A DNA stretch of 6,621 nucleotides from an uncultured Streptomyces sp. (GTDB lineage Bacteria > Actinomycetota > Actinomycetes > Streptomycetales > Streptomycetaceae): assembly GCA_946480485.1 (NCBI GenBank), contig CAMLJW010000305.1, forward strand, positions 1 through 6,621, in the 5' to 3' direction. The notes under the pieces were generated by a model. That model saw only the letters and a program-made list of their open reading frames with translations. It was not told where the DNA came from and did no database searches. Position numbers and translations under genes: made by a program. Numbering within the stretch: the first letter of the stretch is position 1; each line of letters begins with the position of its first letter. Below are positions 1 to 6,285 of this stretch, one piece after another.

Positions 1-686
1 CGGAGGCCGTATCCGCGGTCGCTTCGCCGACTGGAACACCCAACCCCGGCGACATCGGCCGGCGCGTGGCCGTAGAACGCCGGAGGCACGGGCTCAGCCG
101 GGAGGAAACGGCCCGCCGCGCCCGAATGTCGCCGGACTATCTGGCGTACCTGGAGGAACAGCCGGCTGACCCGACCGTGGCGACTCTCCTGAGGCTGGCC
201 GACGCGTTGGGTACCACCGCCACGGCCCTGCGCGGGGCAGGCGTCGACCTGCCACCCGGTCAGGGTCACGCACTGCTGCATCCGCAGCTGCGGGACCTCA
301 GCCCGAAGGAATGCCGCCACCTGCTGTCCACGCACGGCGTTGGGCGTGTCGCGGTGTCGACGCCTGACGGCCGCCCCGCGGTCGTCCCGGTCAACTACGA
401 GGTCGTTGACGACGCGATCGTCTTCCGGACCGCGCCCGACTCCGTGCCCGCGGCGGCTGTCGGAACGGAGGTCGCCTTCGAGGTCGACCACGTGGACGAG
501 GCGATGAGCCAGGGCTGGAGTGTGCTCGCAGTCGGCCCCGCGAGCGTCGTCACGGAGCCCGACGCCGTGCGTGGGCTCGCCCAGCGCGCCCACACCGAGC
601 CATGGGCGGGCGGTGCACGCGAGATGTGGGTGTCGATCCTACCCACGCGCCTCACGGGCCGGCGCATCACTCCGGCGGATCAGTAG
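1..686 (+). CDS. HTH-pyridoxamine 5'-phosphate oxidase-like fusion protein (5' partial)
   Basis: Probable flavin-binding regulator or redox protein. The N-terminal part is an XRE-like helix-turn-helix: GDIGRRVAVERRRHGLS, then REETARRARMSPDYLAYLE, then a helix around TVATLLRLADALGTT. The second half looks like a PNPOx-like split barrel: a short helix (LSPKECRHLL), then strands HGVGRVAVSTPDGRPAVVPV and NYEVVDDAIVFRT, ending near LPTRLTGRRI. The family usually binds FMN, F420 or heme; ligand and reaction here are unknown. The reading frame is open to the left edge (first full codon at base 3). The only in-frame start in the window, GTG at 66, lacks a Shine-Dalgarno and would cut off the first HTH helix, so I place the real start upstream of the window. 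It lies 66 nt before the Acg-like gene on the same strand, so co-transcription is possible. Related PNPOx-like proteins occur in the mycobacterial DosR regulon (from memory). Confidence 0.8.
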   Translation, partial: EAVSAVASPTGTPNPGDIGRRVAVERRRHGLSREETARRARMSPDYLAYLEEQPADPTVATLLRLADALGTTATALRGAGVDLPPGQGHALLHPQLRDLSPKECRHLLSTHGVGRVAVSTPDGRPAVVPVNYEVVDDAIVFRTAPDSVPAAAVGTEVAFEVDHVDEAMSQGWSVLAVGPASVVTEPDAVRGLAQRAHTEPWAGGAREMWVSILPTRLTGRRITPADQ

Positions 687-694
687 GCGCCCAC

Positions 695-714
695 GGGCCG
701 CCGAACAGCGGCCT
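695..714. promoter_or_regulatory. Inverted repeat upstream of the Acg-like gene
   Basis: GGCCGC (696-701) and GCGGCC (708-713) form a perfect 6-bp inverted repeat around the 6-nt spacer CGAACA. A G-T pair at 695/714 can extend it. It sits 9 nt after the stop of the HTH-PNPOx gene and 39 nt before the next start. It could be an operator, a weak terminator or attenuating hairpin, or chance in GC-rich DNA. No U-tract follows. Confidence 0.35.
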
Positions 715-752
715 CATCACAGCGGGTCGCCGACTCGCGAGGGGAGGTTCCG

Positions 753-1745
753 GTGAGCCGACAAGCACCGGCCGACGAGCAGGTGACGGCCCTGGCCCAC
801 GCCGCTGCCGCCGCCCCGTCGATGCACAACGCGCAGCCCTGGCTCTTCCGCTACTTCCAGCACAGCCGCACGTTCGAAATCCACGCCGACTTCGAGCGCA
901 CCATGCCGCACTCCGACCCCGACACCCGGGGCCTGCACGTCGGCTGCGGTGCCGCGCTGCTGAACCTGAGAGTCGCCGTGGCCCACGAGGGTTGGTATCC
1001 GGAAACCTTGCTGCTGCCCGACCCCACCGACCCGAGGCTGGTCGCGAGCGTTCGGTTGGCCAGCTCCGCAACCGACGAGAGCGAGCTCGGCGCGCTGTAT
1101 CCGGCGATTCACCAGCGTCACAGCAGCCGTTACCCGTTCGAGGAGAGGGACATCCCCGACCCCGTGCGGGAGGCTCTCAGCGCAGCCGCCAGCGTTGAGG
1201 GAGCAGCGCTGACCTTCCCGACCTCATGGCATCTGCGGGAGGTGCTGGAACTGGTCCAGGAAGCCGAGGCACGCAACATCACCGACCTCGGCAGCGACCA
1301 GGACCTGGCGCGGTGGACTCGTATCGACGCCCCGTCGGTGGGCACCGCCGACGACGGCGTCCCGCACTACGCCTTCGGGCCGCGCAAGCGCGGGGGTAAG
1401 GCCCCTATGCGCGACTTCGCGGGACCCCGGAGGGTGGCGGGCCGTGACGCCGCGGATTTCGAACGCACTCCTCGGCTGGCACTCCTCAGCACGAGCCACG
1501 ACCACCCGGAGGACTGGCTCCGCGCCGGGCAGGCCATGGAACGCGTCCTGCTGCTGGCCACCCTTGAGGGCCTGTCCAGTTCCTTCGCCACCCAGCCCCT
1601 CGAATGGACCGACCTGCGCTGGCCGCTGCGCGACCCGGTGTCCGGGACGGGCTACACGCAGATGCTCCTGCGCCTGGGGTACGGCCCCAAAGGACCCGGC
1701 GCACCGCGCCGCCCGGTGCGGGACGTACTCGACATCCAGCCCTGA
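753..1745 (+). CDS. Acg family FMN-binding nitroreductase-fold protein
   Basis: A 330-residue protein of the Acg group (M. tuberculosis Rv2032/Rv3131 type), a two-lobed nitroreductase-like fold. Family signatures are PSMHNAQPW at residues 22-30 (flavin-site motif of the first lobe), QRHSSRYPF at 121-129 and GLSSSFATQPLEW at 273-285, followed by LRLGYG near the C-terminus. Length matches the family. The structurally characterised Acg protein keeps FMN but has its active site covered by a lid and lacks ordinary nitroreductase activity, so it has been proposed to store or sequester flavin. Whether that holds here is unknown. The GTG start at 753 is fixed by GGGGAGG at 741-747, 5 nt upstream. It follows the HTH-PNPOx gene and converges on the CBS-BON gene. 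No signal peptide or membrane segment is visible, so it is probably cytoplasmic. In mycobacteria such genes are induced by hypoxia and nitric oxide. Confidence 0.88.
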   Translation: MSRQAPADEQVTALAHAAAAAPSMHNAQPWLFRYFQHSRTFEIHADFERTMPHSDPDTRGLHVGCGAALLNLRVAVAHEGWYPETLLLPDPTDPRLVASVRLASSATDESELGALYPAIHQRHSSRYPFEERDIPDPVREALSAAASVEGAALTFPTSWHLREVLELVQEAEARNITDLGSDQDLARWTRIDAPSVGTADDGVPHYAFGPRKRGGKAPMRDFAGPRRVAGRDAADFERTPRLALLSTSHDHPEDWLRAGQAMERVLLLATLEGLSSSFATQPLEWTDLRWPLRDPVSGTGYTQMLLRLGYGPKGPGAPRRPVRDVLDIQP

Positions 1746-1763
1746 CCTGCCATCCAACCCTGA

Positions 1764-1799
1764 CCCGCCCGGGGGACCGCGGCGGGCCGGCGGCCGGCC
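1764..1799. terminator. Probable bidirectional terminator hairpins between convergent genes
   Basis: The 64-bp gap between the Acg-like stop and the CBS-BON stop holds two dyads. CCCGCC (1764-1769) pairs with GGCGGG (1781-1786) around an 11-nt loop. GGCCGG (1785-1790) pairs with CCGGCC (1794-1799) around a 3-nt loop. They overlap at 1785-1786, so they are alternatives or stacked. There is no T-run, as is common for actinomycete terminators. Position between tail-to-tail genes supports a role in both directions. Confidence 0.5.
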
Positions 1800-1809
1800 T
1801 CGCACACGG

Positions 1810-2487
1810 TCACTGAGTTGTCCCGGGCCCGTCCCGACCGGCTGACTCGCCGGTGAGCTGTGGCTCGACATCCACGACGCCTTCCACGGCGCGCACGAGG
1901 CGCACGGCGACCGAGATGAGCGAGGTGTCATGGATGTGCCCGCGGAGCGTGACGACTCCCTCGTGCACGTTCACGTGGATGGCGTGGCTGAAGGCCGGGA
2001 AGAGGTAGGACACCACGGTGCGGCGGACCTCCTCCTCGATGTCCTCGTCCGGCCGCAGGAAGACCTTCAGTAGGTCGGCGCGGCTGACGATGCCCTGGAG
2101 CATGCCGATGTCGTCGACCACGGGCAGCCGCTTGACGTGCCGAACGGCCATGATCCTGGCCGCCTGTGCCAGGGTGGCGTCGGGGTGGACCGTGATCGCG
2201 GGGGTGCTCATGAGCTCCTCCGCCGTCACCGCCCCGGCCTTGGCGAGGTCGGACAGGCGCCGGCGTTGCTCGAAGAGGCTCGGGTCGCTGTCGCGGAACT
2301 CCTCCTTGGGCAGCAGGTCGGCCTCGGAGACGACGCCGATGACACGCCCTTCGCCCTCCAGGACCGGCATGGCACTGACCTTCCACTGCTCCATGGTCTG
2401 CACGATCTCCTTGAAGGGCGCGTCGCGTCCGACGGCCACGACCGTCTGGGTCATCACATCACTGACGATGTGCGGGGTCTCAGGCAC
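1810..2487 (-). CDS. CBS domain pair plus BON domain protein
   Basis: A 225-residue soluble protein. The first CBS motif covers about residues 8-60 (VSDVMTQTVVAV to VIGVVSEADLL) and the second about 91-144 (ELMSTPAITV, then HVKRLPVVDD and GIVSRADLL). A BON domain follows at about 151-213 (VNVHEGVVTLRGHI, then VRAVEGVVDVEPQL). CBS pairs (Bateman modules) commonly bind adenine nucleotides such as AMP or ATP. BON domains are thought to bind lipid or other ligands and are often found in envelope-associated proteins. No signal peptide is seen, so the protein is probably cytoplasmic or peripheral. The GTG start at 2487 has GAGGAGG 6 nt upstream (2494-2500). It is the second gene of a leftward pair with the CNB-domain gene, 24 nt apart. 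CBS proteins of this style include Hrp1 (Rv2626c) of the DosR regulon, which lacks the BON part. Exact partner or target is unknown. Confidence 0.9.
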   Translation of the reverse strand: MPETPHIVSDVMTQTVVAVGRDAPFKEIVQTMEQWKVSAMPVLEGEGRVIGVVSEADLLPKEEFRDSDPSLFEQRRRLSDLAKAGAVTAEELMSTPAITVHPDATLAQAARIMAVRHVKRLPVVDDIGMLQGIVSRADLLKVFLRPDEDIEEEVRRTVVSYLFPAFSHAIHVNVHEGVVTLRGHIHDTSLISVAVRLVRAVEGVVDVEPQLTGESAGRDGPGTTQ

Positions 2488-2511
2488 CGCGATCCTCCTC
2501 GTCTCGCCTTG

Positions 2512-2970
2512 TCAGGGCACCTCGCCGGCGCCGTGGGGTGCGTACAGGTCGAGCAGCCGCACCCGGGAGGACCTGAGCCGGCCCGCGATCACGCCGGAGA
2601 CGTAGGTCAACAGCGCGTGATCCAGCTCTGTGTCGTTCCCGCACAGCTCACGGACCGCAGCCGCGTCGAACTCGTAGGCACGTACCGGGCTGCTTGCCTG
2701 GGCCCCCAAGTGCCAGCGATGGGGAGGGATCAGCCAGGACCAGCCCAGCAGCTCCCCGGCGCCGAGGGTCTCGATGACCGCTGCGCGGCGGCCGGGCACA
2801 TGTACGTCGAGGGCGACGGTCCCCGTGTGGATGATCCAGAAGCGGTCGGCTTTGCCGCCCTCGTTGAAGATGCGCTCGTCGGTCGCGAACGACACCTCGC
2901 GAGCGAGGGGCATGAGCTGTTCGCGATGTTCCTTGGTCAGGGCGCCGAAGACGCCGGTCCTGGCAACCAC
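2512..2970 (-). CDS. Stand-alone cyclic-nucleotide-binding (CNB) domain protein
   Basis: A 152-residue protein that is essentially one Crp-type CNB domain. Residues 7-30 form the leading helices (LTKEHREQLMPLAREVSF). The beta-roll follows: IFNEGGKADRFWIIHTGTVAL (34-54), VIETLGAGELLGWSWL (65-80) and VRAYEFDAAAVRELC (96-110). A C-terminal helix ends in RSSRVRLLDLYAPHG. The phosphate-binding cassette keeps Gly-Glu-Leu (72-74), but the usual Arg-Ser/Thr after it is replaced by a WLIPPHRWHLGAQ stretch, so cAMP binding is doubtful. No DNA-binding domain follows, so it is not a complete Crp/Fnr regulator. The frame is open to 3237, but I chose GTG at 2970: a GAAGGGAAG ribosome site lies just upstream and the conserved domain begins there. 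The longer N-terminus would read through the divergent promoter region. It is first in an operon with the CBS-BON gene. Confidence 0.85.
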   Translation of the reverse strand: MVARTGVFGALTKEHREQLMPLAREVSFATDERIFNEGGKADRFWIIHTGTVALDVHVPGRRAAVIETLGAGELLGWSWLIPPHRWHLGAQASSPVRAYEFDAAAVRELCGNDTELDHALLTYVSGVIAGRLRSSRVRLLDLYAPHGAGEVP

Positions 2971-2976
2971 GATCGT

Positions 2977-2985
2977 CTTCCCTTC
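2977..2985 (-). promoter_or_regulatory. Ribosome binding site deciding the CNB start
   Basis: On the minus strand GAAGGGAAG lies 6 nt before GTG (2968-2970). No comparable site precedes the upstream in-frame starts at a useful distance from conserved sequence, so it supports the short 152-residue form. Confidence 0.6.
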
Positions 2986-3119
2986 ACCATGACCTCGAAG
3001 CGGAAACCCGCTCGTATCACGCCGATGCGACGGCCGTGGCGGCGATGCGAGGAATGGAACCCCGTTCTTTGTCCGACCGCATGACTCCACGATCGTCGCA
3101 AATCGCCGCAGTGCAACCT

Positions 3120-3132
3120 GGGCCGACGTCCC
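3120..3132. promoter_or_regulatory. Candidate operator: GGGCC-GAC-GTCCC near-palindrome
   Basis: GGGCC (3120-3124) and GTCCC (3128-3132) are inverted copies with one mismatch, around a 3-nt spacer. The DosR/DevR motif of mycobacteria is built from GGGACT and AGTCCC halves with a different centre, so the resemblance is partial. It lies 104 nt before the USP start and 150 nt before the CNB start, a plausible operator position. Chance cannot be excluded at this GC content. Confidence 0.3.
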
Positions 3133-3217
3133 CCTTCGAGAGCCGGTCCATGTGTCGCGACGGAACCCATGCGGTGCGACGGTATTCACAGGGGCTTCTT
3201 CAAGGCAGTGGCCGGGC

Positions 3218-3224
3218 AGGAAGG
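3218..3224 (+). promoter_or_regulatory. Ribosome binding site of the USP gene
   Basis: AGGAAGG lies 11 nt before ATG 3236 and 5 nt before an in-frame GTG at 3230. Either start is possible; they differ by two residues. The start at ATG 3236 gives the usual MDLPLVVGVDGS beginning. Confidence 0.5.
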
Positions 3225-3235
3225 TGGTGGTGACC

Positions 3236-3716
3236 ATGGACCTCCCGCTGGTCGTGGGAGTCGACGGATCGGATTCCAGCCTGGACGCCGTCGACTGGGC
3301 GGTGGACGAGGCCGCGCGCCTCGGGCTGTCTCTGCGGCTCGTCTACGCCTCTTTGTGGGAGCGGTACGAGGGAGGCCGGCCGTCCTTCAGTACTGGCCGT
3401 CCAGCCGAAGAGGTCATGGCCCAGCACATCGCCGCGTCCTGCGCGGAACGAGCCCGGCTGCGCAACCCGGAGGTGAAGGTCTCGAGCGACGTACTGCCCG
3501 ACGACGCCGTGTCCGCTCTCCTGCACGCAGCTCATGAATCCTTCGCCCTGGTCACGGGCTCCCGCGGCCGCGGTGAAATCGCCGGGATGGTGCTGGGCTC
3601 GGTCAGCCTGGGCGCGCAGGCGCCACGGCCATGTAGGTCTGCGGCTCGGCAGGGTTGCCCACGCCCTGCTGCATCACGCCGAGTGCCCGGTGGCCGTCGT
3701 CCCCCAACGGGCCTGA
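3236..3716 (+). pseudogene. Universal stress protein, internally deleted and frameshifted (tandem-domain USP remnant)
   Basis: The frame from ATG 3236 encodes a nearly whole first USP domain. It begins LPLVVGVDGSDSSLDAVDWA and carries the ATP-binding motif G-2x-G-9x-G-S at residues 108-122 (GSRGRGEIAGMVLGS), ending in VSLG at 123-126. It then lacks the expected VAxxAxCPVVVV strand and becomes Arg/Pro-rich nonsense running to a stop at 3979, 205 nt inside the GH65 gene. In a different frame, bases ~3613-3716 encode ARRRHGHVGLRLGRVAHALL, then HHAECPVAVVPQRA and a stop. From memory, this is how the second domain of ~290-residue tandem USPs in Streptomyces ends. The simplest reading is loss of roughly 0.4 kb between the end of domain 1 and the end of domain 2, near 3608-3614. 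USPs bind ATP and act in stress and dormancy. Alternatives are an assembly or sequencing error. If the frame is translated, the product is 247 residues with a random tail. Confidence 0.75.
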
Positions 3717-3774
3717 CCCGACGCGCGTCTCATACTCCTGCACACCTCGTGAAGGGAGAAGGAGAGGGCGGCGG

Positions 3775-6174
3775 ATGTCGGAGTGGACCTGGGAGTACGA
3801 AGGCTACGACCCGGCCGGCGAGCGGCTGCGCGAATCGCTGTGCACGCTCGGCAACGGCTACTTCGCCACCCGCGGCGCCGTACCCGAGAACAGGGCGAGC
3901 CTGGTGCACTACCCGGCCACCTACGCGGCCGGGGTCTACAACCGCCTGGAGTCGACCGTGGCCGGGCGACGGGTGGTGAACGAGGACCTCGTGAATCTCC
4001 CCAACTGGCTGCTCCTGCGCTTCCGACTCCGCCTTGCCGACGGATCGGCGGGCCCGTGGTTCTCTCCCGACACGCGTCCGGTGCTCGATTACCGGCACAC
4101 CCTGGATCTGCGCCGTGGCACGCTGACGCGCATGTTCCGGTTTCGGGACGAGGCGGCAGGCACGCTGAGCGTGGAGCAGATTCGATTGGTGCACATGGCG
4201 GATCCGCACCTGGCCGCACTGCGGACCGTTGTCACAGCCGAGGAATGGTCGGGAGAACTGGAGGTCGAAGCCGCCCTCGACGGCGACGTGATCAACAGCA
4301 ACGTGCACCGTTACAGGTCCCTCAACCGTCACCACCTGGCCCGTGTACGGACCGGCGCGTCCGCGACCGACGTGACGTGGCTGAGCTGCCGCACCAGCAC
4401 CTCCGACGTCGGCATCGGCATGGCGGCCCGTACGGTCGTCGTCGGGCAGTCGCCCACGTCGTCGGAGTTTCGGCCGTCTCATCGCCGTGCCGTACACCGG
4501 CTGGTGATACCGGTCGCTCCAGGCCGGCCCGCCGTCGTGGACAAGACAGTGGCCCTGCACACCTCCCGTGATCCGGCGATCAGTGACCCGCTCGGCGCGG
4601 CGCTCGACCAGGTGGCCACGGCTGCGGGCTTCCCGGCGCTTGTGGACTCCCATGTCGCGGCCTGGGCGCGCTTGTGGCGGGGGGCGGACATCCAGGTGCC
4701 CGGGGAGGCGGGCCGTGTCCTGCGCCTGCATCTGTTCCATGTGCTGCAGACACTGTCGCCGCACACCGCGGACCTGGACGTGGGCGTGCCGGCCCGTGGG
4801 CTGCACGGCGAGGCGTACCGGGGGCATGTCTTCTGGGACGAGCTGTTCGTACTGCCCTATCTGAACCTGCACTTCCCGGAGGTCTCGCGGGCCCTGCTCA
4901 ACTACCGTCACCGACGCCTGCCCCGGGCGTGCCGCGCTGCCCACGCGGCGGGCCGGGCCGGGGCGATGTACCCGTGGCAGTCCGGCAGCGACGGCCGCGA
5001 GGAGACCCAGCAGCTGCACCTCAACCCCCGTTCCGGCCGGTGGCTGCCAGACCACTCCCGGCTCCAGCACCACGTCGGCTCGGCGATCGCCTACAACGTG
5101 TGGCAGTACTGCGAAGCGAGCGGCGACACCGAATACCTGCACACCAAGGGTGCGGAGATGCTGCTGCAGATCGCCCGCTTCTGGGTGGACAGCGCGGAGT
5201 TCGCCCCCGTCCTCGGTCGGTATCGCATCCTCGGCGTGGTCGGTCCCGACGAATACCACGACAGCTACCCCGACGCCGCCCGGCCGGGCCTGGACGACAA
5301 CGCGTACACCAATGTCACCGCCGTCTGGGTCATCACTCGCGCCCTGGACCTGGTGCGGCGCCTCCCGGCATGGCGCCGACAGGAGCTGTTCGAACGTATC
5401 GAGCTGGACAGCGGCGAACTCCCGAAGTGGGAGGAGGTCTCCCGGCGGCTGCGCGTGCCGTTCCACCAGGGCGTCATCAGCCAGTTCGACGGCTACGGCG
5501 ACCTCACCGAGCTGGACTGGTACGCCTACCGCACCCGCTACAACAGCATCCGGCGGCTGGACCGCATCCTCGAGGCCGAGGGTGACTCCGTGAACCGCTA
5601 CCAAGCCTCCAAACAGGCCGACGTCCTGATGCTCGGCTACCTCTTCTCGCCCGCCGAACTGCGGGATCTGTTCCGCCGTCTCGGGTACGAAGTGGACGAC
5701 GAGGTCTGGCGCAGGACCGTCGACTACTACCTGCAGCGCACCAGCCACGGCTCCACCCTCAGCGGACTCGTCCACGGGCTCGTCCTCGCCCGGGCCAGAC
5801 GAGCCGAGGCGTGGGGTTACGTCCACGAGGCCCTGGAGGCGGACATCGCCGACATCCAGGGCGGCACGACCGGCGAAGGTATCCACCTCGGCGCCATGGC
5901 CGGGACCCTGGATCTGGTGCAACGCGGCCTGACGGGACTGGAGACACGCGAGGACGCGCTCTGGCTGGATCCAGTGCCCCTTCCGGCACTGTCGGAGTAC
6001 GGGTTCTCCCTGCGCTACCGCGGCCACTGGGGTGTCGGCATCCGGCGCCGGAGCGGACAGCTGGAGATCCGGGTGCCCGACTCGGAGGAGTCACCGATCC
6101 GCGTGGTGCTGGCCGACCGGGCTGTGACCGTCGCGCCCGGAGAGACCTGCACGCTCGTGCTGCCGGAGAGCTGA
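3775..6174 (+). CDS. Glycoside hydrolase family 65 protein, probable alpha-glucoside (disaccharide) phosphorylase
   Basis: A 799-residue cytoplasmic enzyme of full family length. It has an N-terminal beta-sandwich (about 1-280; starts WTWEYEGYDPAGERLRESL, LGNGYFATRGA), a linker, an (alpha/alpha)6 barrel (about 340-700) and a short C-terminal beta domain. Barrel motifs are HVFWDE (F353-W354-D355-E356), YPWQSGSDGREE and VVGPDEYHD, with E493 as the expected general acid. QASKQADVLML gives S612-K613, TSHGSTLSG gives H658 and S660, and TTGEGIHLGAMAG contains E701. In Lactobacillus maltose phosphorylase a Ser-Lys pair and a His bind phosphate, so their presence argues for phosphorolysis (disaccharide + Pi to beta-glucose 1-phosphate + glucose) rather than hydrolysis. 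Substrate (trehalose, maltose, kojibiose or other) cannot be read. ATG 3775 follows AAGGAG (3759-3764) and lies 58 nt after the USP remnant. The usual beta-phosphoglucomutase partner gene is absent from this window. Confidence 0.92.
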   Translation: MSEWTWEYEGYDPAGERLRESLCTLGNGYFATRGAVPENRASLVHYPATYAAGVYNRLESTVAGRRVVNEDLVNLPNWLLLRFRLRLADGSAGPWFSPDTRPVLDYRHTLDLRRGTLTRMFRFRDEAAGTLSVEQIRLVHMADPHLAALRTVVTAEEWSGELEVEAALDGDVINSNVHRYRSLNRHHLARVRTGASATDVTWLSCRTSTSDVGIGMAARTVVVGQSPTSSEFRPSHRRAVHRLVIPVAPGRPAVVDKTVALHTSRDPAISDPLGAALDQVATAAGFPALVDSHVAAWARLWRGADIQVPGEAGRVLRLHLFHVLQTLSPHTADLDVGVPARGLHGEAYRGHVFWDELFVLPYLNLHFPEVSRALLNYRHRRLPRACRAAHAAGRAGAMYPWQSGSDGREETQQLHLNPRSGRWLPDHSRLQHHVGSAIAYNVWQYCEASGDTEYLHTKGAEMLLQIARFWVDSAEFAPVLGRYRILGVVGPDEYHDSYPDAARPGLDDNAYTNVTAVWVITRALDLVRRLPAWRRQELFERIELDSGELPKWEEVSRRLRVPFHQGVISQFDGYGDLTELDWYAYRTRYNSIRRLDRILEAEGDSVNRYQASKQADVLMLGYLFSPAELRDLFRRLGYEVDDEVWRRTVDYYLQRTSHGSTLSGLVHGLVLARARRAEAWGYVHEALEADIADIQGGTTGEGIHLGAMAGTLDLVQRGLTGLETREDALWLDPVPLPALSEYGFSLRYRGHWGVGIRRRSGQLEIRVPDSEESPIRVVLADRAVTVAPGETCTLVLPES

Positions 6175-6218
6175 TCCGCGCAGACGGGCGTGCCGACCTC
6201 GGTGTCTGCGGCAGGATC
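6173..6218 (+). terminator. Stem-loop just after the GH65 stop
   Basis: GATCC (6173-6177) and CGCAGAC (6179-6185) pair with GTCTGCG (6204-6210) and GGATC (6214-6218). This gives 12 base pairs interrupted by a 1-versus-3-nt internal loop, with an 18-nt apical loop. It starts within the stop codon. No T-run follows, as often in actinomycetes. It would end GH65 transcription or protect its 3' end. Confidence 0.5.
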
Positions 6219-6242
6219 CGCCGGACAGACCATAGGGTCCGA

Positions 6243-6258
6243 AAGCGGAGTTCCGCTT
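6243..6258 (+). other. Small hairpin in the leader of the channel gene
   Basis: AAGCGG (6243-6248) and CCGCTT (6253-6258) form a 6-bp stem with the 4-nt loop AGTT, ending 27 nt before the next start codon. It could be a second terminator stem, a leader structure or an operator. The stem is short and the call is weak. Confidence 0.3.
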
Positions 6259-6274
6259 CAGGCGAGAGTGCCGT

Positions 6275-6280
6275 GGGAGA
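6275..6280 (+). promoter_or_regulatory. Ribosome binding site of the channel gene
   Basis: GGGAGA lies 5 nt before ATG 6286. An out-of-frame ATG at 6282 is also nearby, but only the 6286 frame encodes a hydrophobic, channel-like protein. Confidence 0.5.
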
Positions 6281-6285
6281 CATGG

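Larger units (their letters stand above)
2971..3235. promoter_or_regulatory. Divergent intergenic region between CNB-CBS operon and USP gene
   Basis: 265 bp with no convincing gene must hold promoters for both directions. I did not find a clear vegetative -35/-10 pair on either strand. A TATTCA at 3183-3188 is a weak -10-like candidate for the USP gene. Visible structure includes a near-palindrome at 3120-3132 and an 11-nt direct repeat (CCACGATCGTC) at 2967-2977 and 3087-3097, the first copy overlapping the CNB start codon. Confidence 0.6.

Noticed and set aside
3056..3061. GGAACC as a possible ECF sigma (-35) element; also seen at 3162-3167
   Set aside because: Neither copy has a CGTC-like -10 at the expected 15-17 nt spacing.
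2137..3084. A 315-codon plus-strand frame across the CNB and CBS-BON genes
   Set aside because: It is the complement of two well-supported minus-strand genes and shows no domain-like sequence.
2971..3237. N-terminal extension of the CNB protein to 3237
   Set aside because: The extra 89 residues are low-complexity, would reach past the USP start codon, and lie before a good ribosome site and GTG at 2970.
3720..3729. 10-bp palindrome GACGCGCGTC upstream of GH65
   Set aside because: It has no loop, is short and of CG-rich composition expected by chance, so it was not called as an operator.
3655..3774. N-terminal extension of GH65 back to 3655
   Set aside because: It overlaps the tail of the USP remnant; the family starts near WTWEYEGYD, and AAGGAG precedes ATG 3775.
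3614..3979. USP frame continuing in frame to the stop at 3979
   Set aside because: The sequence after residue 126 is Arg/Pro-rich, unlike any USP, and overlaps GH65 by 205 nt. It is better explained by a frameshifting deletion. No slippery site was seen that would suggest programmed frameshifting.
3730..6027. A 765-codon open frame on the minus strand opposite GH65
   Set aside because: It is antisense to a strongly recognisable GH65 protein, its translation matches no family I know, and long antisense frames are routine in GC-rich actinomycete genes.
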